Source: Pseudochryseolinea flava (GTDB taxonomy: Bacteria > Bacteroidota > Bacteroidia > Cytophagales > Cyclobacteriaceae). From it: a stretch of 64,000 nt of DNA. Shown piece after piece: positions 44,983 to 54,162 of the stretch. Where the stretch lies: positions 26,372 through 90,371 of the forward strand of contig NZ_QMFY01000019.1 of the NCBI RefSeq assembly GCF_003286915.1. Reading direction: 5' to 3'. Every line of letters starts with the position of its first letter. The first letter of the stretch is position 1. The notes under the pieces were generated by a model. It searched no databases, was not told the DNA's origin, and saw only the letters and a program-made list of their open reading frames with translations. The translations under genes were made by a program, and so were the position numbers.

Positions 44983-47900
44983 ATGAAGAAGGTCCTATTA
45001 TTTTTTACCCTTTTTACGGCAATCACTTGTGCGAACGGGCAAACTGGCAACGAGTGGATTGATTTTGGTCAGTCATATTACAAGGTTCAAACGGCACAAG
45101 ATGGACTCTATCGTCTTACGTATAACGATTTACAGGCGGCTGGTGTACCCGTCAATGCTATTGACCCGACGACACTTCGTTTATTTCACCGAGGCGTTGA
45201 GCAAGCAATATATGTTCAGGGCGAAAACGATGCACAATTTGATGCAGGTGATTTCATTGATTTCTTTGGTCAAAGAAACGATGGAACGCTAGATGCTCAG
45301 CTATACAAACCTGCCAGCGCTCAACCGCATAAGCTCTACAATCTTTACTGCGATACGACAGCGTACTTTTTGACTTTCGGAAGCGCGCCAGGAAAACGAA
45401 TGGATTCTTACAATGAGAGTAAGGGAACGTTGACAGCAGAACCTCATCACCTCAACCAGCCGATTAGACATACGATCCAGCAATATGGAACAGGTGCCGT
45501 TTATGGACTTGATGTGCAGCAGACCTTTTTCGATAAAGGTGAGGGTTGGATGGGTGCGTTGATCAGCCAAAATCAAGTAAGAAGCTATCAAGTTTTGGGT
45601 GTGACCAACGGCGATGTTGGTGCGGGCAAACCACAACTCGAAGTTATGCTCGTTGGAAGGAATGAAAATAATCACCTCACCGAAATATCTGTCGGAGGAA
45701 GCATGCGTGTACTCGGTAATGTTACGTCGTCGGGTTACGATGCAACATTGGCCAGTTTTGCAATTGAATGGAGCGATATCGATGCGTCGGGCAACTTAAC
45801 CGTTTCTGCAAAATCACTGAACGTTTCTGATTGGATCAGCGTCAGCTATGCGAGGGTAATTTATCCGCAGTCTTTTAATGTTTCGGGAACACCACAGAAA
45901 TTTTTCAATCTTCTCACGAACCCTGTGAACAAATCGTACATAGAAATTCAGAACCCAGCACCAGGAGTTCGAATCTTCGACGTTACAAGTCCCGACGACG
46001 TTGTGCGTGTAGAAGGTACGTTGGCAACGACATTCAATGCTGTTGTTCGAAATACCATGAGCAATAGAAGGGTGTTGGCATCTTCTTCGACGCTTACGCC
46101 TGTTATTCATCAAGTAACATTCCGCCAAATCAATCCGGAAGATCATGATTACGTAATTCTGACACACCCTGTATTACGTGTTCCTGCTTCTGGTTATTCT
46201 GATCCAGTTGAAGCTTACGCAGCGTATCGAAGTTCTCCCGAAGGCGGAGGTTATGATACGCTTACATTGAATATCCAAGATGTCTATGATCAATTCGGCT
46301 ATGGCGAACTTTCACCGGTCGGCATTTTTAACTTGATGAAATATCTGACGGCTGTAAAAGTGCCGCGCTATTTTTTCATTATAGGCAAGGGACTAGAAGT
46401 CTTTTATGATTACAATAGAGATCAGGGGGCATTCACCACCCATGCTGACTTGATTCCATCGGCGGGGCATCCTTCGTCGGATAATTATTTTACGGTTGGC
46501 CTAGCGGGAAGCACGCATGAACCCGCTGTGCCTACTGGCAGACTCACAGCCTCCAATTCTATTGAAGTCGCCAACTACCTCAACAAGGTAATTGAGACAG
46601 AAGCGTTGCCGAAAAATGATTTGAGACGAAAGAATTTACTACACCTGAGTGGTGGAATTGAAGAAGGCGAACCTGAACGATTTAGGAATTATGTTGAAGG
46701 TTTCGAGTCGCGTGCAAGATCATACTACTTAGGCGGAAACGTGTCAACCATTGCAAAGCGTTCACGTGATATCAAATTGATTAGTATCGCTGACGAGATC
46801 AATGCAGGATTGGGTCTCGTTACATTCTTTGGTCACTCATCGTCCAGTACACTCGACTTCGACATTGGTTATGTAACGAACCCGGTGATGGGCTACGACA
46901 ACAAAGGAAAATATCCTATGATGTTGATTCATGGTTGTAACGCTGGGTCATTTTTCATTGATGATTTTTTGTTTGGTGAAGATTGGATTATGGCCAAAGA
47001 CAAGGGTGCTATTGGATTTATCGCGCATACCTATTTTGGCTTGGAAAATAACCTGCGGAAATATGGCGATACTTTTTATGGTGTTGCTTATAACGATCTG
47101 GGATTTATTTCGAAAGGCGTAGGGGATATTATGCGAGAGACCGCACGGCGATATATGACGACAGCAATAGCATCGCCGGCCAATGTTACACAAGTGCAGC
47201 AAATGGTGTTGCTTGGTGATCCGGCTGTGGCATTGTTCGGTACATCGAAATCTGATTTGGCTGTTGACGACAATACCATTTCGTTCTCTTCTTTCAACGC
47301 ATCGCCGATCACGGCCCTTACCGATTCGTTCAACGTTAACGTTGTGGTGAAGAATTTTGGTATTGCAAAACCCGAGGACAAATTTAGAATCGAGATCACC
47401 CGTTTGTTGAATGATGGTAGTGCTATAGTTTACGATACGATTGTTGACCCCGTTTTATTCAGCGATACAATCGCTGTTGTAATTCGCGATGCTTTTGGAA
47501 GCTTTGGTAATAACTCCTTTACGGTGACTGTTGACGCGGATAACTTGATCGAAGAATTGAATGAAGCTAACAATACGGCGTCGCACGATTTATTTATTCC
47601 GCTGAATGGTACAAAAAATCTCTTTCCTGTAAACTTTTCAATTGTGCATGAACAAGACGTAACCTTGGTATGGCAAACCACGGACGCCTTGTCTGATGTG
47701 CGAACATTTGTGCTTGAGGTTGATACCGCTTCCACATTTGATAGCCCGTATCGTAAAACTTTTGAGGTAGCTGCAAAGGTTCTGGGTAGACAACTCGTGT
47801 CATTACTGCCGTTAGATTCCGTCGCTTATTATTGGCGTACGAAATTGTCGGCGCCGCTACCGGGTGAAAATGATTCATGGGAAGTATCGACATTTTCAAT

Positions 47901-49887
47901 AATTGATAACGCAAATGATGGCTGGGCTCAGTTACATTTTCCACAGTATACAACCAACGCAACAGAGGGACTTCTGTTAAACGATGATGTCAGAAAGATT
48001 ACATTTGAGGCAACTGTAACGGATCTTTCGATCACAACATTCGGGGCATCACATCCTACTACAAATCGCGATGTGAGTGTCAAGATTGCTGGTACAGAGT
48101 TCAACTTGTACACGCAAGAAGGGGGCGCATTTGGCTGTCGCGATAATTCTCTTAATCTAATCGCATTCGATAAAAATTCAACGACGCCTTACATCGGGAT
48201 TCCATTCAAATGGTACAACCGCTTGGAAAGATCATGTGGTCGGGAACCTTGGGTTATTAACAACTTTGTTCCAGGCGAAATGGTGACGGGGAACGGTGAC
48301 GATTTAGTTGCTTACGTTAACAACATTGCCGCGGGTGACTCTGTGGTGCTGTACTCGATAGGCAACGCGGCTTTTAGCAACTGGCCTATAGACGCCAAAG
48401 ATAAACTCAGTGATTTTGGAATATCGCTCGCACAATTATCGACACTAGTCGATGGAGAGCCGGTGGTTATTCTTGGGAAGAAAGGATCATTGCCTGGTAC
48501 AGCAAAAATTTATCGCGTATCATCTTCGCCAAGTACATCGGAGTTGAATGTGAACGAGACAATTACTGGCGGATTTTCATCAGGCACGATGACATCGCCT
48601 TTGATCGGTCCCGCCCTTTCATGGCAACTGTTCCAAGAGAAGTCAAATTCAAAAGAATTGCAAGATGAAGCTTCTTACAGTATTGAAGGCGTCAAACTTA
48701 ATGGAGAAAGTACTACACTTTTTTCTGATGCGTTGCATAATCAAGACCTTAGTACCATTGATGCTACGGAGTATCCATACTTGCGCGTACGTTACCATTC
48801 TACGGACGAGCTTAATCTTACACCAGCGCAACTGAATCACTGGATTGTTTATTATACACCAGTTCCAGAAGGTCTCGTGACTTATTTGGGAGAACGATCA
48901 CAAGAAAACATTTCTGAAGGCGCCGTATGGAAGGGTAACTATGGATTTATCAATATCGGTGGAAGAAGTTTCCCAGATTCATTGACCGTGAAGTATGAGT
49001 CGTACAATCATAGTTCTACTGTAAGCGAAATACAAACGATGAGAATTAAATCACCAGCGATTGGTGATACAACCAAATTTGTCGTGAATATCAATACACA
49101 AAACAAAGATGGCCTTAATGATGTGGGTGTATTTGTAAATCCTAGGATCACACCGGAACAATATTTCGATAACAATGTGATTACATTGGTGAAGCATGTT
49201 AATGTAGAGCAGGATTTTTTTCATCCTGTGATGGATGTTACTGTAGACGGTAGACGGTTGATTGAAGGTGATTTTGTTTCTCGAAATCCGCTCATTGCTG
49301 TGCGTGTATGGGATGAGAACCGAAATTTCCTGAAGAACAACCTAGAGGGTGTGAGAATGTTTATCACGTATCCGTGCGATGAATTCGAATGTGATCCCGT
49401 GCAAGTTGATTTGAATTCTGCCGAGGTGAAATGGTCCCCAGCGACAAGCACGAGTGATTTCATGATTGAGTACCGTCCGGTTGATCTTGCTGATGGTTAC
49501 TACATTTTCACGGTTGAAGCCCAGGACGCACAAGGAAACCCGAGTGGTGTTGAGCCTTATAAGATTGGATTTGTAGTGCAGTCCGAAACAGTGATAACAT
49601 TCTTACCTCCATATCCCAATCCTTCGTCTGGAGAAATTAGCTTCAGTGTTGTGGTTAACGGACCTGGCGAGCCTGTTGATGGTCGATTGGAGATTGTGGA
49701 CGTGAATGGCAAGATGGTGAGAACTTTCTCTGCAAGCTCCCTTTACATTGGAACAAATCGCTGGATATGGAATGGTACAGATGCCTCAGGAAGCGCCGTG
49801 CGTAGTGGCGTTTACATTTGTAAAATGTTCTTCGCGTTAAACGGAAAAGAATATCAAAAGAACCTTAAGGTTGTTATCGTGCGTTAG
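44983..49887 (+). CDS. Gingipain-like C25 cysteine peptidase, PorU2-type, with T9SS tail
   Basis: 1634 residues with a signal peptide (ends CANGQ, about 20). An N-terminal beta region (20-380) precedes the C25 catalytic domain (about 385-760). The catalytic pair is His618 (TFFGHSSSS) and Cys652 (MLIHGCNAGSFF), the spacing seen in gingipains. A CARDB-like domain is at about 770-870. A long beta region follows, and the tail PPYPNPSSGEISFS ... GVYICKMFFALNGKEYQKNL is a T9SS/FlgD-like sorting domain. Length and order fit the group annotated as putative T9SS sortase PorU2. Whether it is a sortase or a secreted protease is open. Confidence 0.85.
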   Translation: MKKVLLFFTLFTAITCANGQTGNEWIDFGQSYYKVQTAQDGLYRLTYNDLQAAGVPVNAIDPTTLRLFHRGVEQAIYVQGENDAQFDAGDFIDFFGQRNDGTLDAQLYKPASAQPHKLYNLYCDTTAYFLTFGSAPGKRMDSYNESKGTLTAEPHHLNQPIRHTIQQYGTGAVYGLDVQQTFFDKGEGWMGALISQNQVRSYQVLGVTNGDVGAGKPQLEVMLVGRNENNHLTEISVGGSMRVLGNVTSSGYDATLASFAIEWSDIDASGNLTVSAKSLNVSDWISVSYARVIYPQSFNVSGTPQKFFNLLTNPVNKSYIEIQNPAPGVRIFDVTSPDDVVRVEGTLATTFNAVVRNTMSNRRVLASSSTLTPVIHQVTFRQINPEDHDYVILTHPVLRVPASGYSDPVEAYAAYRSSPEGGGYDTLTLNIQDVYDQFGYGELSPVGIFNLMKYLTAVKVPRYFFIIGKGLEVFYDYNRDQGAFTTHADLIPSAGHPSSDNYFTVGLAGSTHEPAVPTGRLTASNSIEVANYLNKVIETEALPKNDLRRKNLLHLSGGIEEGEPERFRNYVEGFESRARSYYLGGNVSTIAKRSRDIKLISIADEINAGLGLVTFFGHSSSSTLDFDIGYVTNPVMGYDNKGKYPMMLIHGCNAGSFFIDDFLFGEDWIMAKDKGAIGFIAHTYFGLENNLRKYGDTFYGVAYNDLGFISKGVGDIMRETARRYMTTAIASPANVTQVQQMVLLGDPAVALFGTSKSDLAVDDNTISFSSFNASPITALTDSFNVNVVVKNFGIAKPEDKFRIEITRLLNDGSAIVYDTIVDPVLFSDTIAVVIRDAFGSFGNNSFTVTVDADNLIEELNEANNTASHDLFIPLNGTKNLFPVNFSIVHEQDVTLVWQTTDALSDVRTFVLEVDTASTFDSPYRKTFEVAAKVLGRQLVSLLPLDSVAYYWRTKLSAPLPGENDSWEVSTFSIIDNANDGWAQLHFPQYTTNATEGLLLNDDVRKITFEATVTDLSITTFGASHPTTNRDVSVKIAGTEFNLYTQEGGAFGCRDNSLNLIAFDKNSTTPYIGIPFKWYNRLERSCGREPWVINNFVPGEMVTGNGDDLVAYVNNIAAGDSVVLYSIGNAAFSNWPIDAKDKLSDFGISLAQLSTLVDGEPVVILGKKGSLPGTAKIYRVSSSPSTSELNVNETITGGFSSGTMTSPLIGPALSWQLFQEKSNSKELQDEASYSIEGVKLNGESTTLFSDALHNQDLSTIDATEYPYLRVRYHSTDELNLTPAQLNHWIVYYTPVPEGLVTYLGERSQENISEGAVWKGNYGFINIGGRSFPDSLTVKYESYNHSSTVSEIQTMRIKSPAIGDTTKFVVNINTQNKDGLNDVGVFVNPRITPEQYFDNNVITLVKHVNVEQDFFHPVMDVTVDGRRLIEGDFVSRNPLIAVRVWDENRNFLKNNLEGVRMFITYPCDEFECDPVQVDLNSAEVKWSPATSTSDFMIEYRPVDLADGYYIFTVEAQDAQGNPSGVEPYKIGFVVQSETVITFLPPYPNPSSGEISFSVVVNGPGEPVDGRLEIVDVNGKMVRTFSASSLYIGTNRWIWNGTDASGSAVRSGVYICKMFFALNGKEYQKNLKVVIVR

Positions 49888-49889
49888 AT

Positions 49890-50288
49890 CTACAAACCAC
49901 TGGTATTGTAAATCACATTTTTCGACTTCATTCCACTAACGAGTTCTTGGGATATTTCATTGTTGAGTTGGATTTCAGCACCACTGCAATCTCGTACGTT
50001 GCAAGGTAAGCAACTCATAACGTCAGCTTGGTGTGTTATTGCGACACCACCGCTGTATTTGAAAGCATATATCTTTCCTCTGAGGGTTGGACCGTCGGCT
50101 TGTCTTAGCATCTCATCAACCCAATCTAACGATGGGTCATTGGCAGGAACGCCACACAACGAAGCAATTCTTTTTTTTGCAGATTCCTTACTGGTCAGGT
50201 GGTCGGCGTCATCGTCGCAGGGGCCACAGCCACAAACGAATCCTAACATAAGCATAAGGTAAAGTAGGGGGGAGCTAACTGTTTTCAT
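49890..50288 (-). CDS. Cys-rich lipoprotein of unknown function
   Basis: 132 residues from the ATG at 50288, which gives a signal MKTVSSPLLYLMLMLGFVCG followed by CGPCDDDADH (Cys 21 could be lipidated). A longer frame to 50342 adds 18 residues unlike a signal. The mature part has SLDWVDEMLRQADGPTLRGK and a CLPCNVRDCSGAEIQL segment, so probably disulphide-bonded. I do not recognise the family. It is convergent with the peptidase gene, two bases apart. Confidence 0.7.
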   Translation of the reverse strand: MKTVSSPLLYLMLMLGFVCGCGPCDDDADHLTSKESAKKRIASLCGVPANDPSLDWVDEMLRQADGPTLRGKIYAFKYSGGVAITHQADVMSCLPCNVRDCSGAEIQLNNEISQELVSGMKSKNVIYNTSGL

Positions 50289-50362
50289 GCATATTAGACA
50301 ACGGCAACGCGGAAAAAGTTGTAGCAAGCATGGCGTATTCATGAATTAAAGTATTTTCGATC

Positions 50363-51214
50363 ATGAAAAAAATAGTATTCATGATGGCAAGCCTTTGTTT
50401 GTCAATAACGGCTTGTACGCAGTCCACGAAACCCGCGCGTCTTATCGTGAGGGGTGATGATATGGGTTTTTCACATGCCGGGAATGAAGCGCTTATAAAA
50501 TGTTTTAAGGACGGTATTGAAACATCGATCGAAGTCATCGTTCCATCGCCGTGGTTTCCGGAAGCCGTGCAAATGTTGAAAGATAATCCGCGTGTTGATG
50601 TAGGGATTCATATTGCCCTTACCAGCGAATGGGATAACGTGAAATATCGCCCCGTTGCGAACGTGCCAAGTCTTACAAATGAAGACGGATATTTTTTTCC
50701 GTTTATTCATTCCAATACAAATTACCCTGGCCAGGCGCTGAAAGAAAATAAGTGGCGTATTGAAGATATTGAAAAAGAGTTTCGTGCGCAGATCGAATTG
50801 GGGTTGAAGAAAATTCCGCAGGTAAGCCATGTGTCGGCGCATATGGGATGCTACCACATGACACCCGAAGTGGAAGCTGTAATGACGAAATTGGCAAAGG
50901 AATATAAGATTGATATTGACCCAGAAGCGTATGATGTTGAATACGTTAGTTATGCGGGCCCGAAGAATACCTCGGAAGAAAAAGTAAGTAGCATAATCAA
51001 AATGTTGCAATCGTTGAAAAACGGAAAGACCTATTTGTTTGTGGATCATCCTGCGTTTGATACGCCAGAGCTTCGTGCTATTCATCATATCGGATACGAA
51101 AATGTTGCTGTTGATCGTCAAGGTGTAACCGATGCATGGACAGACACGCGTGTGAAAGCAACGATTAAGCAGTTGGGGATTGAATTGATTAGTTATAAAC
51201 AGCTAACAGAATAG
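50363..51214 (+). CDS. ChbG/HpnK (YdjC)-family carbohydrate deacetylase, lipoprotein form
   Basis: 283 residues. The signal has a lipobox at SITAC (Cys about 18), unusual because ChbG itself is cytosolic. RLIVRGDDMGFSHAGNEALI (about 27-46) supplies the Asp metal ligands. The His motifs VGIHIALTSEWDNVKYRP (about 73-90) and VSHVSAHMGCYHMTP complete the YdjC fold. The family removes acetyl groups from N-acetylated sugars. Export suggests a polysaccharide or oligosaccharide target outside the inner membrane. Confidence 0.88.
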   Translation: MKKIVFMMASLCLSITACTQSTKPARLIVRGDDMGFSHAGNEALIKCFKDGIETSIEVIVPSPWFPEAVQMLKDNPRVDVGIHIALTSEWDNVKYRPVANVPSLTNEDGYFFPFIHSNTNYPGQALKENKWRIEDIEKEFRAQIELGLKKIPQVSHVSAHMGCYHMTPEVEAVMTKLAKEYKIDIDPEAYDVEYVSYAGPKNTSEEKVSSIIKMLQSLKNGKTYLFVDHPAFDTPELRAIHHIGYENVAVDRQGVTDAWTDTRVKATIKQLGIELISYKQLTE

Positions 51215-51221
51215 TAAGACT

Positions 51222-51569
51222 ATGGAATTGGAAAGATTACGAATGTTTTGTCTTTCCTTGCCTGGTGCAACGGAAGACATTAAGTGGGGACACGATTTAT
51301 GTTTTAGCGTCGGCGCCAAAATGTTTTGTGTTGCGTCAATGGAGTCACCTTTGACTTTTTCATTTAAGGTGACCTATGAAATGTTTGACGAAGTGTCGTC
51401 ACGCATAGGCTTCGAACCCGCACCTTACCTTGCGCGCAATAAATGGGTGCTTGTAAACGATACTTCTAAGATAAAGGTGAAAGAAATGGAAGTGTTTGTT
51501 CGACAATCTCATGAACTTATTGCGGCAAAGTTGTCAAAAAAGTTGCGTGGTGAACTCGGTATCGGTTGA
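51222..51569 (+). CDS. MmcQ/YjbR-family protein
   Basis: 115 residues. ERLRMFCLSLPGATEDIKWG at the start, FSVGAKMFCVAS, and APYLARNKWVLVNDTSKI with a C-terminal LIAAKLSKKL helix are the MmcQ/YjbR (double-wing) pattern. Proteins of this fold bind DNA or act as small adaptors; the role is unknown. It lies seven bases after the deacetylase gene, so the two are probably one transcript. Confidence 0.9.
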   Translation: MELERLRMFCLSLPGATEDIKWGHDLCFSVGAKMFCVASMESPLTFSFKVTYEMFDEVSSRIGFEPAPYLARNKWVLVNDTSKIKVKEMEVFVRQSHELIAAKLSKKLRGELGIG

Positions 51570-51595
51570 TATGGTATTGACATCGCGTTCATAAA

Positions 51596-51622
51596 AAAAG
51601 GGGATGACGAAATCCCCTTTTA
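51596..51622. terminator. Bidirectional terminator between MmcQ and FKBP genes
   Basis: AAAAGGGGAT-GACGAA-ATCCCCTTTT, a perfect 10-base stem with A/T runs on both sides. It serves both converging genes. Confidence 0.9.
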
Positions 51623-51640
51623 ATATAATCGTAACTTATC

Positions 51641-52111
51641 TTAGTGGTGATGTCCACCAGCGCCATGTACATGCCCGTGCGATACTTCTTCAGCACTAGC
51701 ATCTCTCACTTCCATCACTTCAACATCGAAATTCAATTCAACGCCAGCAAGTTCGTGATTGGCATCAACAGTAATTTCTTCAAGGCCAACATGGGTTACT
51801 GTCACTACGTTCCCATGATTCGTAGAGAACTTCATTCCAGGTTTAACTTCTTGTCCACCGAAAGCGCTGCGCGGCACTTTTTGAACCATTGAAGGATCTT
51901 TTTCACCATACCCTTTAGCCGGTTCTATTTTCAATTGAAATTTGTCGCCTTTCTTTTTGCCTTCAAGTCCTTCTTCCATGCCGAGAATAAGATTACCGGC
52001 GCCATGAAGGTAGTGAAGCGGTTCCCGTCCGTCACTTGTATCGATAACTTTCCCGTTATTATCGCGAAGTGTGTAGTGAATGGCTGCAACTTTGTTTTTA
52101 GTGATTTGCAT
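51641..52111 (-). CDS. SlyD-like FKBP peptidyl-prolyl isomerase
   Basis: 156 residues. YTLRDNNGKVIDTSDGREPL (about 13-32), the FKBP core HGAGNLILGMEEGLEG and the inserted-flap segment GYGEKDPSMVQKVPRSAF are those of SlyD-type proteins. The C-terminal tail HGHVHGAGGHHH is a short His-rich extension, as in SlyD, where it binds nickel. It acts on prolyl bonds in the cytosol and may serve metal delivery. Single gene with a strong terminator. Confidence 0.93.
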   Translation of the reverse strand: MQITKNKVAAIHYTLRDNNGKVIDTSDGREPLHYLHGAGNLILGMEEGLEGKKKGDKFQLKIEPAKGYGEKDPSMVQKVPRSAFGGQEVKPGMKFSTNHGNVVTVTHVGLEEITVDANHELAGVELNFDVEVMEVRDASAEEVSHGHVHGAGGHHH

Positions 52112-52666
52112 AAACTTTCTTTTAATTAATAAATACGAGGCAGTGGTTGTGACTGGAAACAGCGCGCAAAAGCTGACTCTGGGTTAAAGGGCCAAAGGTA
52201 GACTTTTGATCACAAAATGCTAAGTAATGCACTGGTTCAGTTGTGAGTTTTCAGCCTATAAACAACGCCCGTTCGGATTGTAGCCCGAAATTCACATGCC
52301 ACTTTGTTAATCACGCAGATCGTCCAGCTCCGGATCATAATTTGTCCGCTCGTCCCGGAATGTTTTCTCTCCGTCCGTTTTAGGTCTGAGCACCATTGCA
52401 AAACCTCATTTTTTGAGATTTTTACGCACTTTGTTTTCACACGACACAAATGTCTTTGGGTTTTGGACGAATAGTCTTTCCTTGATGTAGATGAAAAACC
52501 AAAACTTTAAACCTTATTTTTTTCGATCAAATACTTGGGGTAGGAACGATAAGAAAAGTAGTAGTATGCAACGGAATGGAGGGCCACGAGAATCAAGCTA
52601 TCTTAGTGGATAGCTCATGACCTTTAAAAGTTGTAGAGGTAAATGTGAGAATAAAAGAATTACGCC
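52112..52666. other. Long intergenic region upstream of the mannanase gene
   Basis: 555 bases between divergent genes. A 70-codon frame on the minus strand (52237-52449) has no family features and is rejected. I see no clear promoter box, only short imperfect inverted repeats such as TTCGG...CCGAA near 52273. Such length often means a regulated leader, but nothing specific can be named. Confidence 0.4.
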
Positions 52667-53803
52667 ATGATAACGACTGTGAAAACCTTAATCACTTTTT
52701 TAATGATCACCCTTGCAACGCATGTTGGGTATCCGCAAGCATTGATTGATAAAAAGGCAACGAAAGAAACGAAAGCGCTATTCGTCAATCTTGTGAAGAT
52801 CTCGCAGAAGGGAATTTTGTTCGGGCACCAAGAGAGTGAAGCGTATGGCGTAGGTTGGAAAGAACTACCCGGTACGTCTGACATAAAGCTAGTGAGTGGA
52901 TCTTTTGCAGCCGTGCATGGATGGGATGTTGGAAATGAAGGTCAAGAAACGAACGTAGACGGTGTGAAGTTTTCTGATATGCTGAAGTGGATGGATGAGG
53001 CTTACAAGCGCGGCGGTGTAAATACAATTTCATGGCATGCTGATAATCCGGTGACGGGTGTTGATGCTTGGAACAAAACGCCTGTTGTTAAAGATTTGCT
53101 TCCTGGTGCCGCTGGACATGCAGCGTATGTTCGGCAACTTGGATATGTCGCTGATTTTTTAGCGAAGTCGAAAGGTCCAATTATCTTCAGGCCATTCCAC
53201 GAACACAATGGCGATTGGTTTTGGTGGGGTAAAGGAAACTGTACGGAAGAGGAATACATTCAACTTTGGCGATTCACTGTCGACTATTTAAAGAATACAA
53301 GAAACCTTCATCACCTGATCTATGCTTTCTCTCCCGATAGAAGTCGGATCAACTTAAACGATGGGAAAAAAGATTACCTCTACGGTTATCCAGGCGATGA
53401 CTATGTTGATGTGATTGGTTTAGATAATTACATGGACGTAGGTGTCGCGTGGAATACAAAATCTGTTGATGAACAACGTGCCGATTTAGTGACGGTATTA
53501 AAGTTAGTTTCTTCCATTGCGAAGGAGAAAAATAAGATGGCGGCACTGACCGAAACAGGAATGGAGGGAATAAAAAATGCCACGTGGTTTACCGAAGTGA
53601 TTCTCAACCCAATAAAAAGTAATTCGGATATTCAGCTTGCGTACTTCATGGTTTGGCGTAATGCGAACACAACACATCATTATGCGCCATATCCTGGTCA
53701 TAGCGCGGTTCCTGATTTTCTTAAGTTTTACAACGACCCTTACAGTTTGTTCGAGGTAGATATTCAAAACCTCTACAAAAATGATAAACCTCTATTGAAA
53801 TGA
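52667..53803 (+). CDS. Glycoside hydrolase family 26 beta-mannanase
   Basis: 378 residues with a signal peptide (cleavage near GYPQA, about 25). Clan GH-A catalytic residues are Glu179 in FRPFHEHNGDWFWW (acid/base) and Glu296 in AALTETGME (nucleophile). KGILFGHQESEAYGVGW and SGSFAAVHGWDVG are the N-terminal GH26 blocks. It cleaves beta-1,4-mannan or mannooligosaccharides, probably in the periplasm or on the surface. It overlaps the start of a symporter remnant, and an M6P-isomerase-like gene follows, the order of a mannan operon. Confidence 0.93.
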   Translation: MITTVKTLITFLMITLATHVGYPQALIDKKATKETKALFVNLVKISQKGILFGHQESEAYGVGWKELPGTSDIKLVSGSFAAVHGWDVGNEGQETNVDGVKFSDMLKWMDEAYKRGGVNTISWHADNPVTGVDAWNKTPVVKDLLPGAAGHAAYVRQLGYVADFLAKSKGPIIFRPFHEHNGDWFWWGKGNCTEEEYIQLWRFTVDYLKNTRNLHHLIYAFSPDRSRINLNDGKKDYLYGYPGDDYVDVIGLDNYMDVGVAWNTKSVDEQRADLVTVLKLVSSIAKEKNKMAALTETGMEGIKNATWFTEVILNPIKSNSDIQLAYFMVWRNANTTHHYAPYPGHSAVPDFLKFYNDPYSLFEVDIQNLYKNDKPLLK

Positions 53804-54106
53804 AGTTAAGTATCCTCGACATCTCGATTGTTGCATTTTACATTATAGCGGTGCTTGTGATCGGCTTTGTGATGAAAAAGCAAGCCGCTAAAAACATCAA
53901 ATCGTATTTTTCTCGGTGGGAATAAACTTCCGTGGTATATGCTTGGGCTTTCCAATGTATCAGGCATGTTTGATATTTCTGGTACCATGTGGATGGTCAC
54001 GTTACTGTTCGTATATGGTGTCAAGAGCGTTTGGATTCCTTGGCTATGGCCCCTACCACAATGGTCGCGCTGCGTTGGAAATAATGCGGAGGTTGTGATG
54101 AAATAA
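53800..54106 (+). pseudogene. Remnant of a sodium:solute symporter gene
   Basis: The frame opens at ATG 53800 (ATGA overlap with the GH26 stop) and gives MKLSILDISIVAFYIIAVLV, IGFVMKKQAAKNIKSYF, then stops at 53926. Removing one T from the T5 run at 53907-53911 restores LGGNKLPWYMLGLSNVSGMF, DISGTMWMVTLLFVYGVKSV, WIPWLWP, the classical start of SSS transporters. That frame loses similarity after about 78 residues and stops at 54104. Intact members have roughly 500-600 residues, so most of the gene is gone as well as frameshifted. Confidence 0.85.
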
Positions 54107-54124
54107 AAGTTACTGTTATCTTTC
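54093..54124 (+). promoter_or_regulatory. Candidate promoter for the cupin gene
   Basis: TTG at 54093-54095, a 21-base gap and TATCTTTC at 54117-54124 (one mismatch to TAnnTTTG). If real, the cupin gene no longer depends on transcription through the damaged symporter gene. Confidence 0.4.
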
Positions 54125-54162
54125 CGCCGCAAAAGTTAAAACAAACCAAGTAACAATTATTT

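Noticed and set aside
50471..51121. 216-codon frame antisense to the ChbG-like gene
   Set aside because: It is a shadow of a well-identified gene on the plus strand and has no family features of its own.
52237..52449. 70-codon minus-strand frame before the mannanase gene
   Set aside because: No promoter, no recognisable motif, and composition unlike neighbouring proteins.
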